Source of the DNA: Azohydromonas caseinilytica
GTDB taxonomy: Bacteria; Pseudomonadota; Gammaproteobacteria; Burkholderiales; Burkholderiaceae_C
Direction: 5' to 3'
Assembly (NCBI RefSeq): GCF_012927045.1
Contig: NZ_JABBFW010000044.1
Location: 1-33,419 of the forward strand
DNA: 33,419 nt
Below are positions 26,218 through 33,419 of this stretch, one piece after another. Position 1 is the first letter of the stretch. Each line of letters starts with the position of its first letter. The translations under genes were made by a program, and so were the position numbers. Below the pieces are notes generated by a model. The model was not told where the DNA came from, searched no databases, and saw nothing but the letters and a program-made list of their open reading frames with translations.

Positions 26218-26277
26218 GTCATCTGGCGTTCATCTGGCCGTCATGCCCGGCTCACCCGGCGGTCAGCGGGCTTTCAA
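26218..26277. promoter_or_regulatory. Six-fold 11-bp phased TCA array, candidate OmpR/PhoB-family binding region
   Basis: TCA occurs at 26219, 26230, 26241, 26252, 26263 and 26274, every step exactly 11 bases. The pentamers are GTCAT, TTCAT, GTCAT, CTCAC, GTCAG and TTCAA, separated by six mostly G/C bases. OmpR/PhoB-family regulators bind direct repeats of 11 bp. The array ends 51 bases before the ATG of the NTF2-like gene; an OmpR-type regulator gene lies just beyond that gene. Confidence 0.55.
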
Positions 26278-26327
26278 GCCCGTCGGTTGCAATGGCCGCC
26301 GTGTTCAACCCGGCAAGTTCCCTGACC

Positions 26328-26876
26328 ATGCGTCCCTCCATCAAGCTCGCCGCCCTCGCCCTGTCTCTGGCCAGCGGCCTGGCCCTGGCCCATGACGTCA
26401 CCATCTCCGAAGCCGAAGTGCTGGCCGCGCAGAAGGCCTGGGGCGACGCCCTGGTGAAGATCGCCCGCGACTACGAGGAAGGCGGCCTCAACCGCGCCAA
26501 GGCCACCGCCACGGCCGTGATCGACTCGGCCTACGCCTATCAGGTCGGCCCGGTGCTGTTCAAGCCCACCATGGCTTCCGGCGACCAGACCTTCCGCACC
26601 ACGCGCCAGGGCGCGGTGTCGTACTTCGTGGGCGGCGACCCGGCCTATCCCGGCGACCATGGTTTCGCGCTCAAGGGTTGGCGCGCTGTGGAGGTCAGGA
26701 ACGCCGGCATCCTGCTCAACGGCGACACGGCCACCACCATGGGCCACGTGACCATGACCGACAAGAGCGGCAAGCGCACGACCGTGGACAAGACCTGGAC
26801 CTTCAAGAAGGACGACAAGGGCCAGGTGCGCATCGTCGTGCACCACTCGTCGCTGCCCTTCGCCGATGCGCATTGA
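26328..26876 (+). CDS. Periplasmic NTF2/SnoaL-like protein, function unknown
   Basis: The 182-residue protein has a signal peptide (MRPSIKLAALALSLASGLALA, cleavage near Ala21). The mature part resembles the NTF2-like fold: an N-terminal helix region (ISEAEVLAAQKAWGDALVKI), an aromatic central region and the closing strands WTFKKDDKG and VRIVVHHSSLPF. I know of similar secreted proteins with doubtful enzyme names but will not assign a reaction. Another ATG at 26292 is in frame; neither has a clear ribosome site. The phased TCA array just upstream and the convergent two-component genes suggest that it is controlled by that system (inference). Confidence 0.75.
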   Translation: MRPSIKLAALALSLASGLALAHDVTISEAEVLAAQKAWGDALVKIARDYEEGGLNRAKATATAVIDSAYAYQVGPVLFKPTMASGDQTFRTTRQGAVSYFVGGDPAYPGDHGFALKGWRAVEVRNAGILLNGDTATTMGHVTMTDKSGKRTTVDKTWTFKKDDKGQVRIVVHHSSLPFADAH

Positions 26877-26879
26877 GCG

Positions 26880-27593
26880 CTACGGCGCCGCGCCGGCCTC
26901 CAGCCGGTAGCCCAGGCCGCGCAGGGTGTGGATGAGCGGCAGCTCGAAGCCCTCGTCCACCTTGGCGCGCAGGCGCCGGATGTAGACGTCCACCACGTTG
27001 GTCAGCGGGTCCTGGTGCATGCCCCAGACATTGGCCAGGATGCGCTCGCGGCTGAACAGCCGCCCCGGGGCGCTCATCAGCAGCTCCAGCAGCGCCAGCT
27101 CCTTGGCGGTGAGGTGGATGGGCCGCCCCGCGCGCGTGGCGCGCATCGCGGCGCGGTCCAGCACCAGGTCGGCCACCTGCAGTTGCATCGGCGACGAAGG
27201 GGTCCACTCGCGCGAGCGCCGCGCCAGCGCCTCGATGCGCACCAGCAACTCCTCGAACGCGAAGGGCTTGGTGAGGTAGTCGTCGGCGCCCAGGCGCAGC
27301 CCCGTCACGCGGTCCTCCACCGTGTCCATGGCGCTGAGGATCAGCACCGGCAGCGCGCAGCCCTCGGCACGCAGCGTCTGGCACAGCGCCAGGCCGCCGA
27401 GCCCGGGCAGGTTCAGGTCCAGCAGCACCACGGCGTGCTGCTGCGTGGCGCGCACCTCCTGCCACAGCGCGCGCGCCGCCTCCAGCCCGTCCGGCCCGGT
27501 GCGGGCCACCTGCAGCTGATGTCCCTCCGCACGCAGCCCGCGTTCCAGGAAGTCCGCCACCCGCGCGTCATCCTCCACCACCAGGATTCTCAT
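26880..27593 (-). CDS. OmpR/PhoB-family response regulator
   Basis: The 237-residue protein has a receiver domain starting MRILVVEDDARVADFLERGL with the acidic pair Glu7/Asp8/Asp9, phospho-acceptor Asp59 in VVLLDLNLPG, Ser in ILSAMD and Lys in YLTKPF. The C-terminal winged helix has IHLTAKELALLELLMSAPG, the recognition region TNVVDVYIRRLRAKVDEGF and the end IHTLRGLGYRLEAG. This is a QseB/PmrA-like OmpR-type layout. The ATG at 27593 overlaps the kinase stop as ATGA, so the two are translationally coupled; the open frame to 27656 would be inside the kinase gene. It is convergent with the NTF2-like gene, three bases apart, whose upstream array is a candidate target. Confidence 0.95.
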   Translation of the reverse strand: MRILVVEDDARVADFLERGLRAEGHQLQVARTGPDGLEAARALWQEVRATQQHAVVLLDLNLPGLGGLALCQTLRAEGCALPVLILSAMDTVEDRVTGLRLGADDYLTKPFAFEELLVRIEALARRSREWTPSSPMQLQVADLVLDRAAMRATRAGRPIHLTAKELALLELLMSAPGRLFSRERILANVWGMHQDPLTNVVDVYIRRLRAKVDEGFELPLIHTLRGLGYRLEAGAAP

Positions 27594-29233
27594 GCCATCT
27601 CCTGCGCCGCGGCGGCGGGGTTCGAGGCCTGCGGCGACGCCGGCAGCCGGATGCACACCCGCGTGCCGCCGGCATCGGCGCTGTCCACGCTGATCTCGCC
27701 GCCATGGGCGCGCACCAGCACCTGCGCGATGTTCATGCCCAGCCCGCTGCCGTCGCGCCGGTGCTGGCGGGCACGTTCGGAGCGGAAGCGGCGCTCGAAC
27801 ACCCGCGGCAGGTCCTGCGGCGGGATGCCGATGCCCTCGTCCTGCACCAGCAGCTGCCAGCGCAGCGCTCCCTGGGCCTGCGGCATCGCACCGGCCGCCA
27901 CGCGCACGCGGCCCTGCGGATGCGAATAGCGCACCGCGTTGTCCAGCACCACCATGAAGGCCTGGCGCAGGCGCTGCGCGTCGCCGGCCACGATCATCGG
28001 CGGCTCGCCGGGCGGCGCCGGCTGCAGCTCGATGCTCACCTCGTGCTCGCGCCCCAGCGCCCGGGCCTGCACCAGCGCCTCGCCCAGCACGCTGTCGATG
28101 AGCAGCGGCTCGCGGTGCAGCGACAGGGTGTCGATGTCGTTGCGCGCGATGGTGAGCAGGTCGTCGATCACCGAGCCCAGGTGGCGCGAGGCGTCGGCGA
28201 TGCGCAGCAGCGCGGTCTTGTACTCGTCCACCGGCTTGTCGCGGCCGCGCAGCGTGATCTCGGCCTCGCCGCGGATGGCGGTGGTGGGCGTGCGCAGCTC
28301 GTGGCTGATGTCGGCAAAGAGCTGGCGGCGCCGCGCGTCCATCACCTCCACCACGTGCAGCGCCTGCTGCAGCTCGGCGGTGCGCAGCTGCACCAGCTCC
28401 TCCAGGCTGTGGCGCACCTCGGCCTCGCGCTGCTGGTGCTTCTCCAGCGCCATGGCCATGTCGTTCATCGTGCGCGCGACATCGCCGAACTCGTCCTGGC
28501 GCTGCGCCGGGATGCGGTGGCCGAGCTCGCCGCGCTGCAGCGCCTCGGCCCCGCCGCGCAGCTCCTGCAGCGGACGCCGCAGCGCGCGGGCCAGATACAG
28601 CGCCAGCACCGCCGCGGCGCTGGCGAGCATCAGCGTCGCCCCCAGCGCCACGCCGCGCACCAGCGCCAGCGAGCGGTCCGCGGCGGAGCGGCGGTGCTCC
28701 ACCGCCAGCCGCTCACGGGCGATGTTCTCGGCCAGCAGGGTGCGCAGGTCGCGTCCTTGCGACATGTCGAACACGCGGCTCAGCTGTCCCCATGCCGCCA
28801 TGGCGTCCGCCTGGCCCGGCGACACATCGACGCCGGCCATGGCCACGCGCAGCTCGCCGACGCTGCGCTCCAGCACGGCCAGGGCCTCCTGGCGCTCGCG
28901 GTGCTCCTTGGCCATGTCGGCATCGCCCGCCTCCAGATCGGAGGCCCGCGCCGCCATGCCCTGCAGCCGCGTGAGCGTGCCCACCATGTCGGCCAGCAGA
29001 CCATCGCGCACCTGGACGTCGGCATCGCCGCGCACCAGGGCCTGCAGCAGCCACGCGCGCAGCCGCTGCTTGGTGGCGGAGAGCTCCAGGAAGCCCTGCA
29101 GGACGTCGCTGGCCACGCGGCCGCGATGCACGTGGTCCGTGGCCACGTTGATCGCCCACCAGGCCACGGCGCCCTGCAGCAGGGCAGCCCCGCCCAGGAT
29201 GGCCAGGGCCCTCTGCAACTTCTTCGTAAACAT
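27590..29233 (-). CDS. Membrane sensor histidine kinase of a two-component pair
   Basis: The 547-residue protein has a first membrane helix (AILGGAALLQGAVAWWAINV), a helical periplasmic sensor region of about 165 residues rich in Ala/Leu/Glu, and a second helix (GVALGATLMLASAAAVLALY). Then come a HAMP domain (RPLQELRGGAEALQRGELG), a coiled coil, HisKA with His311 in FADISHELRTPTTAIRG, and the HATPase domain (DNAVRYSHP, DEGIGI, GSGLGMNI). The ATG at 29233 precedes MFTKKLQRAL; the frame is open further but without homology. The gene is first in the operon and its stop overlaps the regulator start. The signal is unknown. Confidence 0.94.
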   Translation of the reverse strand: MFTKKLQRALAILGGAALLQGAVAWWAINVATDHVHRGRVASDVLQGFLELSATKQRLRAWLLQALVRGDADVQVRDGLLADMVGTLTRLQGMAARASDLEAGDADMAKEHRERQEALAVLERSVGELRVAMAGVDVSPGQADAMAAWGQLSRVFDMSQGRDLRTLLAENIARERLAVEHRRSAADRSLALVRGVALGATLMLASAAAVLALYLARALRRPLQELRGGAEALQRGELGHRIPAQRQDEFGDVARTMNDMAMALEKHQQREAEVRHSLEELVQLRTAELQQALHVVEVMDARRRQLFADISHELRTPTTAIRGEAEITLRGRDKPVDEYKTALLRIADASRHLGSVIDDLLTIARNDIDTLSLHREPLLIDSVLGEALVQARALGREHEVSIELQPAPPGEPPMIVAGDAQRLRQAFMVVLDNAVRYSHPQGRVRVAAGAMPQAQGALRWQLLVQDEGIGIPPQDLPRVFERRFRSERARQHRRDGSGLGMNIAQVLVRAHGGEISVDSADAGGTRVCIRLPASPQASNPAAAAQEMA

Positions 29234-29347
29234 GCCGCGATTGTGGGCGCTGTCCCTCGGCCGCGGCGCCGCGCCCGAGGCGCCGCGCAAGCAGGCGCGG
29301 TGCCGGCTTGCGCGCCGCTCGGCGGGCCGGTTGAGCAGGCATCCAGC

Positions 29348-29379
29348 GGCGCGCCGACTGCGGTCAGGCGCGGCGCGCC
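29348..29379 (-). terminator. GC-rich hairpin after the TerB-like gene
   Basis: GGCGCGCCG (29348-29356) pairs with CGGCGCGCC (29371-29379), a perfect 9-bp stem with a 14-base loop, nine bases past the TerB-like stop. No T-run follows; terminator role is tentative. Confidence 0.4.
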
Positions 29380-29387
29380 AAGCGTGC

Positions 29388-29900
29388 TCAGGCCGGCACG
29401 CTGAGCTTGACCTGGTAGCCGGCCTGGTTCTTGGGATGGTCCTGCTGCGTGAAAACCGAGCGGTCGTTCTTGAGCACGATCACCTCGAAGAACGGCTTGA
29501 AGCGGGTTTCCGACACGCCGAAGGCCTGCAGGAACTTGCCGAACACCACCTGCTCCTCGGGCTCGGGCTGGCCATCCGACAGCGAGGAGTCGATCAGGTT
29601 GACCAGGATGCACATCTTCTGCGCGTCGCTGAGCAGCGGCGCCGCCTCCTTCAGGAACTCGTCGACCGAGTGCTTGCGGCGGTATTTCAGCGCGTTGTCC
29701 AGCAGCGCCTGGTTCTGGGCCCCCACGCCAACGGAACCGTCGCTGTTCTCTTGCCCACCAAGCACGGCCAGCAGGTGGCCGATCTCTTCGTGATCCATCT
29801 CGCCGTCAGCCGACATCATGTACAGAAGGCTGGTGGCGAACGCCAAATGCGGCGTCATCTTTTCACCGGAATCGCCTTTGAACATATCGAAAAGACCCAA
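29388..29900 (-). CDS. TerB-like (tellurite resistance family) protein, probable TTG start
   Basis: The 170-residue protein resembles TerB-type helical bundles: an acidic metal-site-like region SADGEMDHEEIGHLLAVLGG and later LIDSSLSDGQPEPEEQVVFG. TerB domains occur in stress and membrane-linked systems and may sense metals; no other ter gene is nearby, so tellurite resistance is not implied. A TTG at 29900 gives the start MGLFDMFKG, a typical TerB-like opening, and has GGGAG a suitable distance upstream; ATG 29885 is the alternative. The insert ENSDGSVGVGAQNQALLDNA makes the bundle longer than the plain TerB core. It is divergent from the AI-2E family gene. Confidence 0.82.
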   Translation of the reverse strand: MGLFDMFKGDSGEKMTPHLAFATSLLYMMSADGEMDHEEIGHLLAVLGGQENSDGSVGVGAQNQALLDNALKYRRKHSVDEFLKEAAPLLSDAQKMCILVNLIDSSLSDGQPEPEEQVVFGKFLQAFGVSETRFKPFFEVIVLKNDRSVFTQQDHPKNQAGYQVKLSVPA

Positions 29901-29931
29901 TTCGCTCTCCCAAGTTGATGAAGGAAGCCCG

Positions 29932-29960
29932 ATTCTGAGAGCGGCGATAATTCGGAACAA
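29932..29960 (-). promoter_or_regulatory. Candidate promoter of the TerB-like gene
   Basis: On the minus strand TTGTTC (29960-29955), a 17-base spacer and CAGAAT (29937-29932) give a fair sigma-70-like pair about 32 bases before the TTG start. The area is AT-richer than its surroundings. Confidence 0.35.
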
Positions 29961-30059
29961 TGCGCAGTTTTCGATGCTTCCAGTCGAAAAAACCGCATCT
30001 TCGGCGCAGTGTGAAAACCTCATGGCCGCGCCCGGGGCGCCGATACTCCCTGACATTGC

Positions 30060-31088
30060 ATGAGCAACGACAACGACCCCATTCCCGCCGACGGCGTGCT
30101 CACGCACCGCGTGGTCCAGGCCGCCAGCTTCGTGCTGGTGGCGGTGCTGTGCGCGCTGTCGCTGACGGCCGGGCTGCTGCCGGGCCTGCTGGCAGTGTGC
30201 GTGAGCTTTTTGATGACGCGCGCGCTGACGCGCATGCCCACCGGCCCGATGCGCCTGCCGCCGTGGCTGGCGGCCACGCTGGTCATCGTGGCGCCGCTGC
30301 TGGGCCTGAGCCTGCTGATGCTCAACGCCAAGGGCTACTCGCTGCTGGCGGTGCAGCAGTACCAGGCGCTGCTGAACCACCTGGCCAACACCATCCTGGA
30401 GATGCGCGAAAAGCTGCCGCCGGAGATCGTGCGCTACCTGCCCGAGGGCGTGGCGGGCATCCAGGAGCTGCTGGCGGCGCAGCTGCGCACGCAGGCCAGC
30501 CACCTCGCCTCCATGGGGCGGACCTGGCTGCATGGCCTGCTGCTGGCCTATGTCGGCCTGATCATCGGCGCGCTGCTGGCCACGCGCCGGCCGCCCGCGT
30601 CGCGCCGTCCCCTGTCGGCCGCCATCGCGGCGCGCGCGTTCCATTTCATCGATGCCTTCCGCCAGATCGTGGCGGCGCAGTTCTGGATCGCCATGTTCAA
30701 CGCGGTGCTGACGGCGCTGTTCCTGCTCGGCGCGCTGCCGCTGTTCGGCATCGACATGCCCTACGACTACGCGCTGGTGGGCATGACCTTCGTGTTCGGC
30801 CTGGTGCCCATCGTGGGCAACCTCGTGGTCAACGTCGTGATGACGCTGGTGGGGGTGTCGGTGTCGCCCTTCGTCGGCCTGGCGTGCCTGGCCTTCCTGA
30901 TCGGCATCCACAAGGCGGAGTACTTCATCAACGCCCGCGTGGTGGGCTCCAAGACCAGCACCGGCGTGTGGGAGCTGCTGGCGGCGATGTTCGCGGCCGA
31001 GACGGTGTTCGGCGTGCCGGGGCTGGTGGCCGCGCCGCTGTACTACGCCTACGTCAAGAAGGAGCTGGGCGCGGCCGGGCTGGTGTGA
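30060..31088 (+). CDS. AI-2E family (PerM-like) membrane transporter
   Basis: The 342-residue protein has about seven to eight hydrophobic segments. The family-typical order is seen: two N-terminal helices, a long soluble-like amphipathic stretch (NTILEMREKLPPEIVRYLPE), a helix pair, and the conserved C-terminal part GLVPIVGNLVVNVVMTLVGV, SPFVGLACLAFLIGIHKAEY and GSKTSTGVWELL, FGVPGLVAAPLYYAY. Some members export the AI-2 signal, others act as sodium/proton antiporters or unknown exporters, so the substrate is open. The ATG at 30060 begins MSNDNDPIP; no strong ribosome site is seen. It is divergent from the TerB-like gene and convergent with the dctP-type gene. Confidence 0.9.
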   Translation: MSNDNDPIPADGVLTHRVVQAASFVLVAVLCALSLTAGLLPGLLAVCVSFLMTRALTRMPTGPMRLPPWLAATLVIVAPLLGLSLLMLNAKGYSLLAVQQYQALLNHLANTILEMREKLPPEIVRYLPEGVAGIQELLAAQLRTQASHLASMGRTWLHGLLLAYVGLIIGALLATRRPPASRRPLSAAIAARAFHFIDAFRQIVAAQFWIAMFNAVLTALFLLGALPLFGIDMPYDYALVGMTFVFGLVPIVGNLVVNVVMTLVGVSVSPFVGLACLAFLIGIHKAEYFINARVVGSKTSTGVWELLAAMFAAETVFGVPGLVAAPLYYAYVKKELGAAGLV

Positions 31089-31121
31089 GCCATCCAGCCG
31101 TGGCCAGCGACGGCGCGGCGG

Positions 31122-32123
31122 CTACTTCTTGGCCCGGATCTTCTCCAGCTCCGCGAACATCTCCTTGGCCGTGGCCTCGCCGGCCTCCTTGCTGTACTTG
31201 GCCACCACCGGCTGCAGCTTCTGGCGCAGCTTGTCCTGCTCGGCGGCCGGCAGCTCCGTCACCTGCATGCCCTGCTTCTTCAGCTCGGCGATGGCCTTCT
31301 GGCTGAAGTCGCGGATGGTCTTGCGCTCGAAGGCCGTGGCCTCGCGCGCGGCCTCCTGCACGGCCTTCTGCTCGTCGGGCGAGAGCCCGTCCCAGGTCTT
31401 CTTGGACAGCAGCAGCACCCACACGCTGTAGATGTGCTTGGACAGCACGACGTGCTTCTGCACCTCGTAGAACTTGCTGGCCAGGATGGTGGCGGTGGGG
31501 TTCTCCTGCCCGTCCACGGCCTTCTGCTCCAGCGCGGTGTAGAGCTCGGTGAAGGGCATGGGCACGGCGTTGGCGCCCAGCGCATTGAAAGTGTCGATGA
31601 ACAGCGGGTTCTGCACCACGCGGATCTTGAGCCCGGCGAAGTCCTCGGCCTTGGTGATGGGCCGGCGGCTGTTGCTGACGTGGCGGAAACCGTTCTCCCA
31701 GAAGGCCAGCCCGATCAGGCCCTTGGCCGGCAGTTGATCCAGCAACTTGCGGCCGAAGGGGCCGTCGAGCAGCGCGTCGGCTTCCTGCTCGGTCTGGAAG
31801 GTCAGGGGCAGGTTGAGCACGGTGAAGTCCTTGACCAGGCTCACCAGCGTGGAGGTGTCGGGCACCACCATCTCCTGCGTGCCGCCGCGCAGCGCCGAGA
31901 TCATGGTGACGTCGTTGCCCAGCGCGCCGCCGGCGTAGAGCCGGGCCGTGAGCTTGCCGCCGGTCTTCTGCGACAGCAGCTCGCCGAACTTCTTGACGGA
32001 AACGCCCTGCGGGTGGTCGTCGGACAGCCCGATGCCCACCTTCAGCACCTTCTGCGCCGCGGCGGGTGCCGCCAGCGCGGCCAGCAGGCTTGCCGCCGCC
32101 AGGACCATGGCTCGTGACTTCAT
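31122..32123 (-). CDS. TRAP transporter substrate-binding protein (DctP family), orphan
   Basis: The 333-residue protein has a signal peptide (MKSRAMVLAAASLLAALAAPAAAQ) and the DctP fold. Blocks include VGIGLSDDHPQGVSVKKFGE, the central GLKIRVVQNPLFIDTFNALG with the conserved carboxylate-binding-type Arg, and PMPFTELYTALEQKAVDGQE. DctP proteins deliver organic acids to DctQ/DctM permeases; neither permease gene is in the window, so it is an orphan receptor or partners elsewhere. AAGGAG lies five bases before the ATG. The ATG overlaps the stop of the upstream LysR gene (ATGA), so the regulator and receptor are coupled. The ligand is not predictable beyond an organic acid. Confidence 0.93.
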   Translation of the reverse strand: MKSRAMVLAAASLLAALAAPAAAQKVLKVGIGLSDDHPQGVSVKKFGELLSQKTGGKLTARLYAGGALGNDVTMISALRGGTQEMVVPDTSTLVSLVKDFTVLNLPLTFQTEQEADALLDGPFGRKLLDQLPAKGLIGLAFWENGFRHVSNSRRPITKAEDFAGLKIRVVQNPLFIDTFNALGANAVPMPFTELYTALEQKAVDGQENPTATILASKFYEVQKHVVLSKHIYSVWVLLLSKKTWDGLSPDEQKAVQEAAREATAFERKTIRDFSQKAIAELKKQGMQVTELPAAEQDKLRQKLQPVVAKYSKEAGEATAKEMFAELEKIRAKK

Positions 32124-33187
32124 GCTGTCTCCTTGGCTTGTGATCGGCCGACGGGCGTACCGGGTGCCCTGCAGGCCGCCTGGCCCGCGGGCAGTTCGCG
32201 TGCCGGCTGCGGCGCCAGGCCCGCCGTGCAGGGGGTCCAGGCCGGCTCCGGGCCCAGCGGCAGGCAGCAGCGCTTGAGGATCAGGTCGCTGCGCGCGAAC
32301 AGGTCGGCCACCCAGTCCACGAACACGCGCAGCTTGGCGCTCAGGTGCCGGTTCGGCGGATAGACGACATGGATGGGAATGCTCTGCGCGCACCAGTCCA
32401 GCAGCACCGGCACCAGCGCGCCGCTGGCGATGTGCGGCTGGGCCTGGAAGGTGGAGGTGCGCACGATGCCCAGCCCGGCCAGCCCGGCGATGAGGTTGGC
32501 GCCGCTGTCGTTGACCGAGACCACATGCCGGGGCCGCAGCTCGATGCGCTCCTCGCCCTTGGCCAGCTCCAGCGGGTAAGGTCGCCCGGTGCGGTGCGAC
32601 AGGTAATTGACCACGTGGTGCTGCCCGTTCTCCAGGTCGTGCGGATGGAGCGGCACGCCGTGGCGCTGCAGGTAGTCCGGCGTCGCGCACAGGATGGTGT
32701 GGAACTCGCCGATGCGCCGCGCCACCAGCGACTGGTCGGTGATCTCGCCGCCGCGCAGCACGCAGTCCACGTTCTCGCCGATCAGGTCCACCGGCCGGTC
32801 ACTCACGCCCAGGTCGATCTGGATGTGGGGATAGCGGGCGTGGAAGTCGGGCAGCGCCGGGATCAGCAGCAACTGCCCCACCGAGGCCGCCACGTCGATG
32901 CGCAGCCGCCCGCGCGGGTTGATCTTGGCGTGCGACATGCTCGATTCCAGCTCATCGAGCTCGCCCAGGATGCGCAGCGCGCGGTCGTAGTAGGCGGCGC
33001 CGTCGGCCGTCACCGTGACGCGCCGCGTGGTGCGGTTGAGCAGCTTGGTCTGCAGGTGCGTCTCCAGCGCCTGGATCAGCCGCGTCACGGTCGGCTTGGG
33101 CAGCCCCAGCGATTCCGCCGCCCGGGTGAAGGTGCCGGCCTCGACCACCCGCACATAAGCCTGCATCGCGGAGAACTTGTTATCCAT
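32120..33187 (-). CDS. LysR family regulator with long C-terminal tail, coupled to a DctP-type gene
   Basis: The 355-residue protein has the LysR helix-turn-helix (MDNKFSAMQAYVRVVEAGTF, TRAAESLGLPKPTVTRLIQA, LLNRTTRRVTVTADG) and the effector domain (RGRLRIDVAASVGQLLLIPA to HLSAKLRVFVDWVADLFAR). The ATG at 33187 follows GAGGAGG; the longer open frame to 33343 has no homology. After the usual end near SDLILKR there is a Pro/Ala/Cys-rich tail of about 50 residues not typical of the family, which reaches into the overlap with the DctP-type gene. The stop TGA overlaps the next ATG. It likely controls its own operon (inference). Confidence 0.9.
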   Translation of the reverse strand: MDNKFSAMQAYVRVVEAGTFTRAAESLGLPKPTVTRLIQALETHLQTKLLNRTTRRVTVTADGAAYYDRALRILGELDELESSMSHAKINPRGRLRIDVAASVGQLLLIPALPDFHARYPHIQIDLGVSDRPVDLIGENVDCVLRGGEITDQSLVARRIGEFHTILCATPDYLQRHGVPLHPHDLENGQHHVVNYLSHRTGRPYPLELAKGEERIELRPRHVVSVNDSGANLIAGLAGLGIVRTSTFQAQPHIASGALVPVLLDWCAQSIPIHVVYPPNRHLSAKLRVFVDWVADLFARSDLILKRCCLPLGPEPAWTPCTAGLAPQPARELPAGQAACRAPGTPVGRSQAKETA

Positions 33188-33363
33188 CCTCGCACCTCCT
33201 CGCGGCGCAACCGCGCGCCCGCGCCCGGCATTGTGGCCGCGCGATTGTTGCGCCGGGTGAAACACGGCATGAGCGCGAGCGCTATTTAAGCCCACCTCTT
33301 TCAAGGTGCGCGGGAAGCGAGCACGCTGCCACCTCTGACACACCGGATTCCAGGAGGTGTGCG

Positions 33364-33419
33364 ATGACGGTGGTGGATGCTGTGGTGGAGCGCTTTGCGC
33401 ACCACTCTCCCGTGACGCT
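33364..33419 (+). CDS. Start of a gene cut by the window edge, possibly an IS4-family transposase
   Basis: Only 18 codons are visible (MTVVDAVVERFAHHSPVT). AGGAGG at 33352-33357, six bases before the ATG, is a strong ribosome site. The opening resembles, from memory, N-termini of some IS4-type transposases (a short helix, VxERF, HSPVTV), but this cannot be confirmed from so few residues and no terminal inverted repeat was established. CACCTC (33330-33335) can pair with GAGGTG (33354-33359), which would cover the ribosome site. Confidence 0.4.
   Translation, partial: MTVVDAVVERFAHHSPVT

Noticed and set aside
29901-30911. An upstream extension of the TerB-like frame by over 330 codons
   Set aside because: The extension runs antisense through the AI-2E family gene and has the His/Gln/Arg-rich composition of a shadow frame; TerB homology begins at the TTG.

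Overview
The window is GC-rich, densely coded DNA in the style of a beta-proteobacterium of the order Burkholderiales, most like Comamonadaceae (Acidovorax/Variovorax relatives). The pointers are the many LysR regulators, a livF-type transporter gene, a gcl-hyi-glxR-ttuD glyoxylate operon, an orphan TRAP-type binding protein and a dispersed hairpin repeat. This placement is inference; no rRNA, tRNA or CRISPR array was seen.

Left part (1-7100). The 3' end of a livF-type ATPase gene leads into a proline-racemase-family gene whose active-site pair is Cys/Thr, pointing to trans-3-hydroxy-L-proline dehydratase. It converges on an NADP-type glutamate dehydrogenase gene (minus strand, probable TTG start). 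Upstream of gdhA lies a short orphan SoxZ-like gene, then a DMT-family permease gene divergent from an AraC-type regulator. A secreted protein with sialidase-type Asp-boxes follows and ends at a perfect 14-bp hairpin.

Glyoxylate block (7151-13507). gcl, hyi, glxR and ttuD (transcribed in that order on the minus strand) turn two glyoxylate into tartronate semialdehyde, interconvert it with hydroxypyruvate, reduce it to D-glycerate and phosphorylate it to 2-phosphoglycerate. A divergent LysR gene shares an intergenic region holding two similar T-N11-A sites. Two members of a hairpin repeat family lie between cistrons of this operon.

Middle (13536-19244). This holds a lipocalin lipoprotein, a DJ-1/PfpI-family protein, a soluble three-PAS histidine kinase without receiver domain or nearby partner, a small acidic protein of unknown function, a D-threonine-aldolase-like PLP enzyme and a 60-residue membrane protein.

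Giant gene (19375-24552, minus). It encodes 1725 residues: delta-60-type repeats, a cadherin-like linker, eleven Ig-like domains of about 92 residues, RTX calcium-binding repeats and a type I secretion-type C-terminus. Domains 6-8 and 9-11 are a recent in-frame tandem duplication of about 834 bp. No type I exporter gene is visible.

Right part (24777-33419). A LysR gene is divergent from a PACE-family efflux gene. Next come a periplasmic NTF2-like protein and a histidine kinase/OmpR-type regulator pair whose genes overlap by ATGA. Six TCA triplets at exact 11-bp spacing upstream of the NTF2-like gene look like a tandem binding site for an OmpR/PhoB-family regulator. Then follow a TerB-like protein, an AI-2E-family permease, an orphan DctP-type binding protein coupled by ATGA to a LysR gene, and the first codons of a gene that may be a transposase.

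Nothing here is clearly a new defence or metabolic system. The best leads are the phased TCA array, the block duplication in the giant adhesin-like gene, the covarying intercistronic hairpins and the orphan SoxZ-like protein.
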